Of a stretch of DNA of 64,000 nucleotides, positions 55,201 through 63,615 are shown piece after piece. Under the pieces are notes generated by a model. The model searched no databases and was not told the origin of the DNA. It saw only the letters and a list, made by a program, of their open reading frames with translations. This DNA comes from Megalonaias nervosa. Lineage: Eukaryota > Mollusca > Bivalvia > Unionida > Unionidae. The stretch spans positions 62,001-126,000 of the forward strand of contig JAECUM010001747.1 in NCBI GenBank assembly GCA_016617855.1, read 5' to 3'. How positions within the stretch are numbered: position 1 is the first letter of the stretch; the number at the start of each line of letters is the position of its first letter. The position numbers and the translations under genes are program-made.

Positions 55201-58200
55201 TTTAATAACATATTTTTTCAGCTTATTTTTGACATGTTACTAAAACTTATTTCCTAACACAGTTTTCATTTTCCTCCTAATTATACACTTTTACTCCCAT
55301 TAGTGATGCTGATTGCTAACAGTTTACACCTAACCAACTTACCTTGCATGTGTTACAGTTCAGGCCCAGCATAGAGACAAAGTTAGACACCTCTCTGACC
55401 ATGTCTGTGATAACTCAACTCCCAAAGCACTTTCCTCCTTCAAGTCAGTTGAGAATCTGTTGCTAAACCTAACCAAGTTAAAACTGTCAGGCTCCCCTGA
55501 ATACACCAGCATGCTCGGGAGAGTTCCTAGTTCCCATATTCTCAATTTGTCCCCTATAGAACCAGTGCCAGACATCACATTTGGACTTCCATGTCATAGC
55601 TCACGATCTAGTCTTCAGCCAGTGACTCGGTATGAAACTGCATTTGGGCCAGACAATCGGACAGTCACTCGAGTGTATTATGGAGATGGAATTTCAACAG
55701 ATTTTCGACATTCTACTGAAGAAAATGGATTATTGCATACACCCCTTGAAACTCACTTTGAAATTTCACAATCAGAAGAGGACGCTTTCTCCAAGAAAAA
55801 TAAGCTTGTAAATTGTAAATATTCTCCAAACTTTCAACGAGCTCATTCCACTAGAGAGAAGAAAAATAAAAAATGTGTTCAAAGTCGGAGAATGAGTGCA
55901 GGTAGCTCTATTGACAAGCAGATTTATGGTTGTACAATAGGACTGTATGCAAGAGGAAATTCCATGGTGAGAACATTAGGAAGTCAACAGTCATTAAATC
56001 CACAGATCTGTAATGATATTGCATCACCGGGTCCCCTTGGTAACATTTCACCTCCCACATACGATTCCTTGTTTCCAGATGCTTTCTACCCAGCAGAGCA
56101 TCAGCCAGTCTTAGATGGCTCACAAAGACTAAGACGGCAAAAATCAGTGTCTAGTGCTTCATTACATAAACTAAAGGCTGAGAAGTCAACAACGTACTTG
56201 GGCAATGTCAACATCGAATATAAGGGGGTCAGTCCAAATGATTGTAAGGAAGACATACCTGGTAGAAGTCTCAGTTTATCTGATCTGGCGACAGCTTCCT
56301 GTCCTGTGGAGAATGGACTTAGAGAGCACAGCAAAAAGTATCCTTATGACAGCCAAGACAGTAAGTATATTCAGTGGGTGGGGTTGATTGTCAATACAAT
56401 AAACACTAAGGCATAACTAGTATCAACAGTGTTACAGACTAAAGGTAAACAAGAGGCCCAGTTTGAACTGAAATCACTTACCTGGCTGACATTTACCTCA
56501 AATCCAGGAATCAGTGTAATCAGATTAGAAATCTGGATTACTGTGATGATATCTGACATGGGGATGGGGTGTTCTTAATTTGTTAAAATAATTGCTGCAT
56601 TATTGGATGTCAGAGTGGAATCCTTTGTGCAGACTTAAAAGACCTTTGCTGTGATGCTTTCTCTGCAGTTTGGTAAACTTCTGTTGAGCAGTTTTCAATA
56701 AGATATTGTTTAAAAGTCTTTCTGTTTCCATTAATGGCAACAAAATTTAACAGTGGATCAATAGAATACAAAATATCACAAGCTGGTATATCAGAATTTT
56801 ATTTAGCAAAATGCCAGTATCAGTTCTGAGCCCTGGCTCTCACTTGTGCAAAATTTTGCATAATTTGTGTAGATTTGACAAAGCCTATGCCAGATATGTT
56901 CTCATTGTATGTATTATTGACACAGAAATTAAGGAATATGTCAGCAACAAGAGTTTTAAGTCTTTTACAGCTTTGCCATCTTAACATGGAGTTCTGTTTA
57001 CTTCCTGTATTAAAGAGCCAATATCCCTCAAAGCAACTACTGAACAAACACCACACGTTAGTTTTATCATTTTAGCTACCCTTTTCCACTTTGCCAAAAA
57101 TTCTTCTGGGTGAGCATTTAACAAACATCATGTGATAGTGATATTTTTAGCTACCCTACTCCACTGTGTGACTGTTAGTCAGTTTCTGTATCCCTCTGGT
57201 TGAGTATTGGAGAAAACTGTTTAATACCATTTCCCTGGTGTATTCAGTTCATGCTATGACTAATGGCATATTCACAGTGCATAATGCACTTGCAGATCGG
57301 GAGATGTTCTGTTGTTTTTTTTATTCTGTGATTTGATGGGAACTGCACAGATCTGCAAACAGCACATTATGTGCCAACATATATTGGCAGTCATATGTAT
57401 TCTACTATTCATTGTTGAAATAAGGTACTGCATTGCTCAGACATACTATCAAACATTAGCATTGACCCTTACAATCTGAATGTGACTTTCGGATTTAACA
57501 ACTCAGGGCGTTTGACTTGTAATATGGATCCATTACTTGGAGGATTGCCATGAAATTCACACACATTCATCCCAAGATCTAGTCAGTTGTAAATGAAAAT
57601 GGTGCTAATCTGATACAGTATGACTGCTACAGAGACCATTTTAAAAATCTTTATAATCACTACTCTGTCTGGATGGATTGTCATATCGACACAGGATTTT
57701 CACCAAAATACTTTTCATGGCATCTAGTTGGTCCTAAATCTGCCATCCAGTATGATCTTCATGGGAGCCATCTTGAAAGTCTTATTAGTAATACAACTGA
57801 ATGGTCCTGTCAGTATGGGGTTTCACCAAAAGATATATAGTTGATGGAAAATGAATATGTTGATAATGTCACATGCCACCATGACAACCTATCTTTAAAA
57901 TCAAAAATGATGGTCATATCAGCATAGGGTTTTAACCAAACGAATTGGTCATAAATGAAAATGGCCCTAATCTGACATCCAGTATGGCCACCACAGTAGC
58001 ATTCTTCAATATCTTGTTATAGCTCATTAATATCAGAGATGGTATCAACACCCAGCAGTTAAAAAAGAAGAATGGTTTTATCATGGAATCTTGAAAATTC
58101 TTTTTAATCAGTATAGTGTCAGTCCATCCAAGGGACTCCTGTTAGTCAAGGCACCTTCCTGGAACTGAATTTTTGCCTCAATGATTTTGTATACATTTTT

Positions 58201-58937
58201 GGCTTTTATGCCAGTTTCATACATACAGTAGTGAAGTAAAATTTAGTGATAGTAATTACATTTTGGCTGGTACTTTACATTTCTCGGTAGTAAGCAAGAT
58301 AACTTTGACAAACTTTAATTTTCACAACATTTTGCAAAAGATGTGCTAAATATGTTTGTCATTCTTATAACTTAAAGTAAAAATTACATCATTGTCAGAT
58401 AATTGCTTCAGTCAATATATTGATACTCTATTGGAACTTTAGAGTTTGTGTAAGAGAGTAATGATTTTTCACTGAAATTTGGGACAACCCTTTTTTGAAC
58501 CTCAGCTGTTGTAAAATGAAGAGTTTCCAATGTATGAGGATTCTGGGTCAATCCATTTGCCTATAAGGAAAAAAAAGCTCACCAAGTTTCTCCCTTCCCA
58601 CTATCTCACTGTATTTAAAATTAAATGAAATACTGTTAGTTTCCTCATGGATTTTAGTATCAGACATATGTGTCTGATGAATACACATTTTATTTATCCA
58701 AAGTTTGTTTAAGATACCAAAAGCCTATGTATAATAATTTAACATTAACACACTCATTGTGCAGCAGGCCTGTCCATGGATGACACTTCTCAGAGAATAA
58801 AGCGAGCCCTTCAGTTGGTCTGCCTTCTACTGCCTCCAGCTCAAAGAAGGAAACTTCATTTGCTTCTGCGTCTGATGAACAAGATCTGTAATAACAAAAA
58901 GCTGCAGCTAGATGACACACAGCCTGTACAAAGCCTG
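26187..58937 (+). CDS. DEPDC1: DEPDC1-family protein (DEP domain + RhoGAP-like), 10 exons, 3' end outside window
   Basis: Join of 26187-26249, 30291-30448, 37669-37779, 41610-41858, 46036-46166, 49740-49787, 52273-52413, 54992-55061, 55375-56360 and 58765-58937, totalling 2130 nt (710 codons) with consistent phases. Order: N-terminal GPYRATQLWNEL; DEP domain (residues about 21-110, with NCFVASEAIDWLHQYL and LLQKL...VFEDVRG...GRLF); linker; RhoGAP-like domain (exons 4-8, with LGVTSLDEIM, LPHWAFSAMKCLAYW, GLPEPLMTFEMYE); a long Ser-rich, probably disordered region (exon 9); conserved block LQLVCLLLPPAQRRKLHLL (exon 10). No Gly-x-x-Arg arginine-finger motif is visible, as in known DEPDC1/1B, so GAP activity is unlikely. 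Known family members act in mitosis and RhoA/Rac-linked adhesion signalling. The vertebrate protein has about 200 more C-terminal residues, not found before 64000. Confidence 0.93.
26250..28835. other. DEPDC1 intron 1, first part, non-coding
   Basis: AT-rich; no exon, RNA gene or clear repeat except a (CT)n run at 28799-28816. Confidence 0.45.
28840..29590 (-). mobile_element. LTR-like element (older type), most complete minus copy
   Basis: Runs from 'agtaataaaaaagagc' through 'aatttatttcccttgaatac' to the 'gattatatagccctctacttgacc' segment and on to 'gacaaggtcaaatg'. It serves as the uninterrupted reference for the copy split at 21252. Confidence 0.6.
29600..29945 (-). mobile_element. LTR-like element (older type), truncated copy
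   Basis: Repeats the order 'tacaaagtgaaaat', 'gatgtatcagaatgatgcaa', 'acttgacctacatg' of the neighbouring copy directly downstream, in the same orientation. Confidence 0.5.
29977..30185 (-). mobile_element. tRNA-derived SINE with (CA)n tail, internally shortened
   Basis: On the minus strand: tRNA-like head with A box TGGCCAAAGTGATTAGAGC and B box GGTTCAAACCC, a body with 'gctagacatcactataaact' and a tail 'aagctacgttaaaag...ccaaatcacaca'. Same family as 63191-63510. Ends about 100 bp before DEPDC1 exon 2. Confidence 0.8.
30291..30448 (+). CDS. DEPDC1: DEPDC1 exon 2 (DEP domain, first part)
   Basis: Reads WNELIRTFRAEIPLARHRRY through NCFVASEAIDWLHQYL to FGSAVTR, with acceptor tccaatccag and donor gtaaat, ending in phase 2. 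Highly similar to the vertebrate DEP domain. Confidence 0.95.
31225..31760. repeat. Diverged minisatellite, about 31 bp units
   Basis: About 15 imperfect copies of 'gctagtggacattgaaaata' plus 'gcctgattttt'. DEPDC1 intron 2. Confidence 0.85.
31761..36728. other. DEPDC1 intron 2, unassigned, possibly decayed retroelement
   Basis: Composition differs from the flanks (higher GC, few long A/T runs) and broken open frames are scattered through it, especially 33390-34510 and 35050-35900. I found no reverse transcriptase, integrase or recombinase motif I would defend, and no clear terminal repeats. Confidence 0.3.
33096..33323. repeat. Tandem duplication of about 110 bp
   Basis: Two copies (33096-33203 and 33204-33323) share 'tgttcctgcttctccttctg' through 'cccacatcctttccccacat'; the second has an extra 12 bp 'gcccttctcctt'. 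The copies are almost identical, so the event is recent. Confidence 0.92.
36729..37690 (+). repeat. 29-bp minisatellite x about 33 built from the exon 3 splice junction of DEPDC1
   Basis: Each unit is 8 bases of intron end (atttgtag, acceptor-like) followed by about 21 bases equal to the start of exon 3 (ATTCCAGTCAATACAGTTAC plus T). The first acceptor-like AG ends at 36740 and the last at 37668, exactly 32 periods apart. A handful of variants occur (gataccag, tttatag, cagtcagtac). Only the last unit is followed by the rest of the exon. Confidence 0.95.
37669..37779 (+). CDS. DEPDC1: DEPDC1 exon 3 (DEP domain, second part)
   Basis: After the acceptor tttatag, one base completes Arg; the exon then reads FQSIQLLQKLHRARVFEDVR, GAKHNYGDFTDSGRLF, ending at donor gtgatt in phase 2. 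Residue spacing from R to IQLL matches vertebrate DEPDC1 exactly, which fixes the acceptor inside the last unit of the 29-bp tandem array immediately upstream. Confidence 0.88.
38102..38355 (-). mobile_element. tRNA-derived SINE with (CA)n tail, lacking its tRNA head
   Basis: Reverse complement matches the body of 63191-63510 from 'caaagatt...actaacagctgcctcg' to the (CA)n tail; the tRNA-like head is missing, as in a 5'-truncated insertion. Confidence 0.8.
38573..39692 (+). mobile_element. hAT transposon remnant with 8-bp target duplication
   Basis: Ends ATAGCTGCCAAC and GTTGGCAGCTAT are inverted, flanked by GTTATTGC (38565-38572) and GTTATTGT (39693-39700). Inside, decayed plus-strand coding with stops: a Zn-finger-like HFASCKFCNCDFTVRH (about 39010-39056) and the hAT-typical VAGDLFHTLFPDSKIAKDYS (about 39241-39300). 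The catalytic region is absent, so it cannot move on its own. Confidence 0.75.
39447..39523. repeat. 35-bp imperfect inverted repeat inside the hAT element
   Basis: Arms 39447-39481 and 39489-39523 pair with four differences, two of which would be G-U pairs in RNA, around a 7-nt loop. Confidence 0.85.
39982..40752 (-). pseudogene. hAT-type transposase fragment (N- and C-terminal pieces)
   Basis: Minus strand. 40537-40752 carries LGQKYHKFNDAWISEFKHVL with DYAVC, like the N-terminal region before the Zn finger of hAT transposases. 39982-40332 carries LQYSNADTKRTFSILHKIQS, the hAT C-terminal dimerisation motif. The middle of the protein is missing. The first piece ends at a donor-like AAAG|gtatgt and the second begins after an acceptor-like atttcag, so the pieces could be spliced together. 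Confidence 0.65.
40760..41609. other. DEPDC1 intron 3 remainder, non-coding
   Basis: AT-rich with a short direct repeat 'cacagtgtatttaat' at 41408-41470; nothing else recognised. Confidence 0.4.
41610..41858 (+). CDS. DEPDC1: DEPDC1 exon 4 (linker, start of RhoGAP-like domain)
   Basis: Acceptor ttttcatag; reads LTHGSPLKNLRTPLALRTNF, a polar linker, then AHEIEEEWKNSILM, donor gtatga. SPLK sits at the same distance from LF as in the vertebrate protein. Confidence 0.88.
41909..42100. mobile_element. Foldback element, short copy
   Basis: Inverted halves built around 'agtccaactgcaaactgcac' and 'gcagatcaggatcttt'. The same halves flank a longer centre at 46315-46660. It lies only about 50 bp after the exon 4 donor. 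Confidence 0.65.
42101..43236. other. DEPDC1 intron 4, non-coding
   Basis: No exon recognised; several short ORFs have no similarity I recognise and no supporting splice sites. Confidence 0.4.
43237..45985. repeat. Minisatellite, 67 bp x about 41
   Basis: Units read 'cattcagacttgaatcagac', 'actaacctctcttcataatg', 'gtctctcaatgggggatgtg', 'agtatag'. Most copies differ by one or two bases (cctctc/gctctc, ggggg/aggga); both ends are more diverged, as expected for an array grown from the middle. Ends about 50 bp before DEPDC1 exon 5. Confidence 0.97.
46036..46166 (+). CDS. DEPDC1: DEPDC1 exon 5 (RhoGAP-like domain)
   Basis: Acceptor atgtgcag; reads LQRVLGVTSLDEIMDSQLVS, then MHNCLYVNKSGVVTNIDPK; donor gtatgc, phase 1. 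It begins only about 50 bp after the end of the 67-bp minisatellite. Confidence 0.9.
46315..46660. mobile_element. Foldback/MITE-like element with long inverted ends
   Basis: Left end 'atatatttgctaataagtcc' is matched by the reverse complement of the right end 'cttattagcaagtatatatg'; about 90 bp per arm with a central region of about 150 bp. The minus-strand open frame across it is not a gene. Confidence 0.7.
47343..48347 (+). pseudogene. LINE reverse transcriptase, decayed
   Basis: A 334-codon open stretch with RT motifs: LKNYRQVSNLPFMSKTLEKV, LDLSAAFDTIDHDILLHHL, CCGVPQGSVLG and QLYADDDTQIY. The active-site box carries an extra Asp (YADDDTQ instead of YADDTQ) from a repeated gat codon. The same frame is open upstream (SPVDLLDLFADFFRDKV) but cut by a TAA eleven codons later than FADFF. 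Downstream coding resumes in another frame at 48752-48988 (YLSDLTNVYTPAKYLHSS to ALKTHLF). Confidence 0.88.
49187..49230. repeat. (ATT)n microsatellite, LINE tail
   Basis: About 15 ATT units at the LINE 3' end, the usual tail in this LINE group. Confidence 0.95.
49740..49787 (+). CDS. DEPDC1: DEPDC1 exon 6 (48-nt micro-exon)
   Basis: Acceptor gtctttcag; reads (E)HLPHWAFSAMKCLAYW split across both borders; donor gtaagc. Matches the family's LPHWVLSAMKCLANW segment, so it is real despite its length. Confidence 0.93.
49832..50222. repeat. Minisatellite, about 46 bp x 8
   Basis: Units of 'aaatcacttgcccagacaga', 'caagtatagggcttgaaaat', 'ctcaaa'. Begins about 45 bp after the exon 6 donor. Confidence 0.92.
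50223..52272. other. DEPDC1 intron 6, non-coding
   Basis: No exon or repeat recognised. A proline-coding 'ccaccaccaccacc' run at about 51820 lies in a chance ORF. Confidence 0.4.
52273..52413 (+). CDS. DEPDC1: DEPDC1 exon 7 (RhoGAP-like signature)
   Basis: Acceptor ttcgtgcag; reads PEKIDQSLPSYSGFEKDVFH, then VRDYFCGLPEPLMTFEMYEV; donor gtaagt, phase 1. LPEPLMTFEMYE is the RhoGAP-fold core helix signature. Confidence 0.95.
53071..53272 (+). mobile_element. tRNA-derived SINE with (CA)n tail, lacking its tRNA head
   Basis: Starts 'cttggcgctcagcattaaaa', runs through 'gtgctagacatcactataag' and ends 'aaaatccaaatcacacacac'; body matches 63191-63510, 5' truncated. Confidence 0.8.
53515..53725. repeat. 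Tandem repeat, about 37 bp x 6
   Basis: Copies of 'acctgggccaattcctcagt' plus 'ctcactcaa' with substitutions; DEPDC1 intron 7. Confidence 0.88.
54992..55061 (+). CDS. DEPDC1: DEPDC1 exon 8 (end of RhoGAP-like domain, tentative)
   Basis: Acceptor acattgcag; reads ELVLDHVKNKQLIQFFILSD then CSQ; donor gtaagt, phase 2. It is open, has strong splice sites and follows exon 7 in phase, but the peptide has little direct similarity that I can recognise. Confidence 0.6.
55375..56360 (+). CDS. DEPDC1: DEPDC1 exon 9 (long Ser-rich region)
   Basis: Open from before 55375 to the donor gtaagt at 56361. Content includes SFKSVENLLLNLTKLKLS, many Ser/Thr/Pro residues and basic-Ser motifs such as RRQKSVSSASLHKLK; no folded domain seen. 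The 5' border is uncertain: the acceptor gttacag (ending 55358) would follow only a phase-1 exon, while atag ending at 55374 fits the phase-2 end of exon 8. The open frame itself is secure; the border is not. Confidence 0.8.
57260..57380. repeat. Possible fragment related to the foldback element
   Basis: 'aactgcacagatctgcaaac' and 'agcacattatgtgcc' resemble the arms at 46330-46400, with an inverted partner 'gtgcataatgcacttgcaga'. Diverged. Confidence 0.35.
57540..58020. repeat. Diverged tandem monomers, about 120-130 bp
   Basis: Recurring 'ctaatctgacatccagtatg', 'gtcatatcagcatagggttt' and 'gccatcttgaaa' phrases in the same order, three to four times; DEPDC1 intron 9. Confidence 0.6.
58765..58937 (+). 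CDS. DEPDC1: DEPDC1 exon 10 (conserved C-terminal block)
   Basis: Reads (T)GLSMDDTSQRIKRALQ, then LVCLLLPPAQRRKLHLLLRL and MNKICNNKKLQLDD, ending VQSL at donor gtaagt in phase 0. The CCLLLPPxxRRKLQLL-like motif is the hallmark of the DEPDC1/1B C-terminal half. The acceptor is a tandem gcagcag (NAGNAG); using the second one removes one codon. Next exon not located. Confidence 0.93.
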
Positions 58938-61330
58938 GTAAGTCAGTATCTTTTTTGTTACTTGTTATACCCTCTTTGCATGCTGTTCGGTCTTGTCGAT
59001 CCATCTCTCTGTCAAAATTGTTAGCAGGATTGCAGCAGAAAAATCAAATATGATATCAAATGAAATATGTCTTGCATGTTTTTTGTTTGTATGCATATGT
59101 AGATGAATTTATTAGTTTTCTCTGCAGGAATTTGTTATAGCACTGAAATGAAAAAAAGACTGAGCATTTAAATCTGAATCTTTTTTGTACTATTCTTATA
59201 TTTGATACTGGAAAATATTTTCTTTACCTAGCATGTTTTACAGTATTTTATACAAGAAGCAAACAAGGTGAATTGTAAACTATGCAACATTGAATCAGTT
59301 TATAAGGGAACAAGTTTAAGCTTGCTAGTCACTTGAAATTCAAATTCTGACCCACAAGGTAATCATGTCAAAATTCTGAATAGTCACCATGCTGACAACA
59401 TTGCCATTTTTGGTCATTTTCATTCATTCAGTTGCTCTTGAAATGATGATTTTTGTAACGTGGCAACTTATTGAAGGTCATGGAATAGAATTGGGGTCAT
59501 ATCAACATCAACAAAACCTTTACATATCAGTCAGTGTACATAAATTTAGTTGTCCATTTTTCCTTTTGATTTTGATTTAAGAACAAATCATGTCCAGATA
59601 ATACTTTTGAGATGGTCTTTACATTTAACTCTGTTTGTAATTGAGAGTTTCTGTCTTTCTTATCTGTTGTCCATCTTCAGCAGAAAATTGACATTTTCAG
59701 TCATACCAAATTCAAATAAAAATGGGAAATTGCACTTTAGTTTTTAGTCTGACCCACCCCCCACCCCCAAAATATGTCAAGAATTGTAAAATATCTAATT
59801 AGATTTTGATCACTGAGTTTTCAGTGTTTTCAATGTGGTTTATTGGGTGATGCAGGGTAGGGTGGGGTGTATCAATATTTAGCAAAGTAGATTTAGAGTA
59901 AAAAATGCAGGTGATAGTGATAATAACATAAATGTTGTATTCATTTTTACTGTAATTGTGGTTTTACAAAATCATATTTTCTGATATGTGCATTTTTCAT
60001 CATGTGAGAAAGTAATATATAGAAAAGAAAGTAAATACATATATGTTGCATTCACATTCTTTGAATTTAATTAATTTGATCCTAATCTTCAGAAATCTCT
60101 TAATTGTTGAAAATTTCCTTTTGTTGTATGAGAAAAGATGGAGTACAAAGTTTATCAATAAACAGATGCAAATCTACCTTTGTATACCCGGTATATTTAT
60201 AATGAGCAAATTGCCTGTTGATTGTGAGGGGTGATATTTATTCTACTTGCAAACTAGTTGCTTACTCAAATGTAAATGAAGAAGTAATCAATTTCCACAA
60301 CATTTCTTTGAATAATGTTGTTGAAAAGAGTGAAATTTTAAATTCGAATAGACAGGGAGAAATTTCTTGTGTAGCATTGGCTTGATCAAATGGAAATCTT
60401 CGATTTTGTGTCAGATCCAGAATTTTATTTCTCTAGACCTTTCCTTTACTTCATGGGAGGATCCGTTACCAGAATCTGAATTGGAAAACTGCAGCTGATC
60501 TCAACATGGGGCTTCCAGGACATTATTATTTTAAGTTTTTTTTTAATCGATAATCATGCATAGTGATTTAACAAACTTGAAAAATAACACATGTTACACG
60601 TAAACTAATAGGCCTGTTCGATAAGGGTTGTTACTGCCCCTGAAAATAGGCTCCCTTCAAGAGCTCTTCAGTGAATTGAAAACAGAAACCGTATGTGTGA
60701 ATTTACAATCTCTGTTTCTGGTGAGCAATACCCCCTTACGAATGCATCAACTTGAGTGCTTAAACTGACAAAAAGTGTGATGGCGTGTTTGTGTGTTTCA
60801 CAGACTGAATTTATATTATTATCATTAAAATTCAACCCATCACACATAAATTCTCCTATTTAAAGCATTATTATTATTATTATTATAAATCCTCCGTACA
60901 CATATTTATATATATTCGTTTTTTTCTTGGTAATCCTAGTTATGTGAATAATCATTTTTTTGTGAATATATTTTGCTTAGATGAAGAGGAATATGAATTA
61001 GATTTTGTCTATAGATGACACATTAGAAAAAAAGCAAATTATCAGTTCTGTCTGATGTGTAATAAGAAGGTGCTTTTTAAAAATATCAAATACATGTTTG
61101 AATTAGATTATTAATGTTAAAACTGTTTCACTTGTGAATGAATAAATCATCTTATATACTCTTAGATACTTACATGATTAAAAAGAAAACAGACATCAAA
61201 GTTTTCATGTTTTGTTTTCTGTCAAAATCCAGTCCCTAGAATTATCGTAACAAAGGGAATTACCGGAACAAAATTGAAATTACTGACGAAAGGTCGAACT
61301 TAAAAGTTAGCAGTATTGTTCATGCAGAAG
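58938..61330. other. Downstream of last visible DEPDC1 exon, non-coding
   Basis: Presumed intron 10. Searched for the expected next block (vertebrate-like SLMxxTFSRCVLCC) without success. Contains short (ATT)n at 60868-60888. Confidence 0.4.
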
Positions 61331-61374
61331 AAATTATATATATATACACATACATACATATATACATACATACA

Positions 61375-61420
<46 letters not shown>
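61331..61420. repeat. (CATA)n/(TA)n microsatellite
   Basis: Mixed CATA and TA tract immediately left of the TIR element. Confidence 0.95.
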
Positions 61421-61421
<1 letters not shown>

Positions 61422-61716
61422 GCAATAAACTGACGACGAACAGTGCAAAATAAGTATCTAACTAGCCTGAGCGCTTTTGACTCTTAATGAGTTTTTTTCA
61501 AAGGCATATACAAAACATAGACAAAAACAAACAAATAAAACACAAAAACCGTTGTGTTTGCAAAACTCTACATGGCTATTTCTACATGAATTAAACCTTT
61601 AAATGTATTATATCTCAACCAGCCTGTATCAACTTGTTGCGGATATTGGTAAATATTTATCTGCGCTCAGGCTAGTTAGATTCTAGTTTTGCACTGTTCG
61701 TCGTCAGTTTATTGCA
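61421..61716. mobile_element. MITE with about 54-bp terminal inverted repeats
   Basis: Left end 'tgcaataaactgacgacgaa' continues to 'ctaactagcctgagcgc' and is matched by the reverse complement of the right end 'gcgctcaggctagttaga...gtttattgca' with very few differences. The 190-bp core is non-coding. AT flanks it on both sides, possibly the target duplication. Confidence 0.85.
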
Positions 61717-62169
61717 TTTATCTCAATCAATCACTGACACATGTGAGCCCTTGCTGGATCCAGTGCGCTTGAAAGGGCTGTTATTCGCCATATGATTTGT
61801 ATTCTTTATATATATATATCTAGAGAGAGAGAGAGAGAGATTTAATTGAACAGATGCTTTATACTAAATCACATATTTGTGGTGAACATTGAAATTGAAT
61901 CATCTTTATATTATTTATTAATATTAAGAATTGTTTGGATAATATTCGTGATGAGCTTTAGTTTCAACAGATACTCTAATTTTATTATAAGTACTAAATT
62001 TAACTTCGTCGCATGTATAACGTCAACATCTCATGGCAACAATTATAGCTTGATTCAACCTAGCCATTTAATACTCATTGTGTCCTTTTCTTAACTAAAT
62101 AACAAACTTTGTGGCTTACTTACTTTTTTTTTATAAACAAAGGCATGTACGCTCTACTGCCACATAAGC

Positions 62170-62541
62170 TCATTTATACAGCTGTCTCTCCCACCCAAGC
62201 AACCTCTCTCTCTCTTTCTCTCTTGCACACACACATACACTCTTAATGATTATTTGTCTTTCTCTGTAACCATGCATTAGATTAATTAGATTATTATGAT
62301 TGCATTTCTGGATTTCATAAATTACAATCAACCGTAAACTCATCCGAATTAAGTCATGACATGAACTGTATTTGTAATAGGAAAAAAGTAATTAGTTCAT
62401 ATAAAAATCATGTTTTTATCAAAGTTTATTTTGCTGTTTATTATTTTTACAAAACTACAAGGCATAATTTCCAATTATACAGCTATGTTTTCACGGTGTG
62501 TCTACCAAAAGGTTCATTCACAGCTCTATTTCACAACATTG
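62170..62541. repeat. Duplicated segment, copy without SINE
   Basis: About 370 bp, from 'catttatacagctgtctctc' to 'tcacagctctatttcacaac', repeated about 1 kb later with roughly 90% identity by eye. Confidence 0.9.
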
Positions 62542-63190
62542 GTGGCACTCTACAGTTTCGTATTTTGCATGGGTTAGAATTTTAAAGAAAAAGAATTTCC
62601 CCAGGTTTCCTCACTGGTTATACTGGCTATTTAAAAAAGACCTTGTATATCTTAGGTATTGTTCAAAGAACCTTTAATTCCCTTTATTTTGGTGTATGAT
62701 TGATGGGTGTAATATGGGTTATAGAGTATACAGCTTGGCCTTACTCCAGATGTGCACTTTTCAAAAAAATTGATAGCTCCACTTGGTCATTTTCACTTCC
62801 TGAACTTCAGAGGTGAATTGTAAAAAGAGCCGATAACTTTTTTTACATTTTATATATTTGGTAATTCATTCATTGCACTTTCAGAAGCTGGTATTGTCTA
62901 GTCTGGCAAAATTCATTTTCCCTATTTTAATAGCTACTAAGGATAGTGTACTTTAGACAAATTCAGGTTGAGCTTTGTAGCACAAGGGAGCAGTCATTTT
63001 AGTAAGCAGTGTGCTAAGATCATTTACAATTTCCAAAAGTACAATATCTGAAGAAATGTCAGCCATATTACATCAAAGTGGCATAGAGGTATGCCAACAT
63101 TCTCTCCACTGTGCATGTTTTATATGCAAACAACTTCACCTCACATACATCACTCTCTCATTTATACAACTGTCTCTCCCCCACCACTCC

Positions 63191-63510
63191 GGTGGCCTAG
63201 TGGTTGGAGCGTTCGCCTCGGATGCGGGAGGTCGTGGGTTCATCCCCAGCCAAGTCATACCAAAAACTTACAAAGATGGTACTAACAGCTGCCTCGCTTG
63301 GCACTCAGCATTAAGAGGTTAGTGTTAGGACTGGTTGGCCTGGTATCAGGATAATGTGACTGGGTGGGACATCATGCTACATGTCTGCGGCATGATGCCT
63401 CAGTGCTAGACATCACTATAAACTGCCACACTGCAGACATCGTAGCGATATGACTGAAAAATTGTTAAAGCTATGTTAAAAATCCAAATCACACACATAC
63501 ACACACACAC
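63191..63510 (+). mobile_element. Full-length tRNA-derived SINE with (CA)n tail
   Basis: tRNA-like head with A box TGGCCTAGTGGTTGG and B box GGGTTCATCCC, a 'ccaagtcataccaaaaactt' linker, a body with 'cactcagcattaagaggtta' and 'gctagacatcactataaact', and a tail 'gctatgttaaaaatccaaat' plus CA repeats. It is flanked by 'tctctccccc' on both sides; the paralogous segment at 62181-62210 is the empty site. Four copies of this family lie in the window. Confidence 0.9.
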
Positions 63511-63527
63511 ATCTCTCCCCCCCAACC

Positions 63528-63528
63528 A

Positions 63529-63614
<86 letters not shown>
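63528..63614. repeat. (CT)n microsatellite
   Basis: About 87 bp of pure CT, giving a meaningless RERERE frame on the other strand. Confidence 0.97.

Positions 63615-63615
<1 letters not shown>

Noticed and set aside
55460..56416. A stand-alone 318-residue gene
   Set aside because: The frame is open upstream of this point, starts at a non-ATG codon and runs past a good donor; it is DEPDC1 exon 9.
59127..59152. Terminal DEPDC1 exon after tctctgcag
   Set aside because: It would add only seven codons before a stop and would lack the conserved C-terminal region.
63191..63260. A functional tRNA gene
   Set aside because: A and B boxes are present but the body and (CA)n tail match other copies in the window, and the acceptor stem does not pair well by eye; it is a SINE head.
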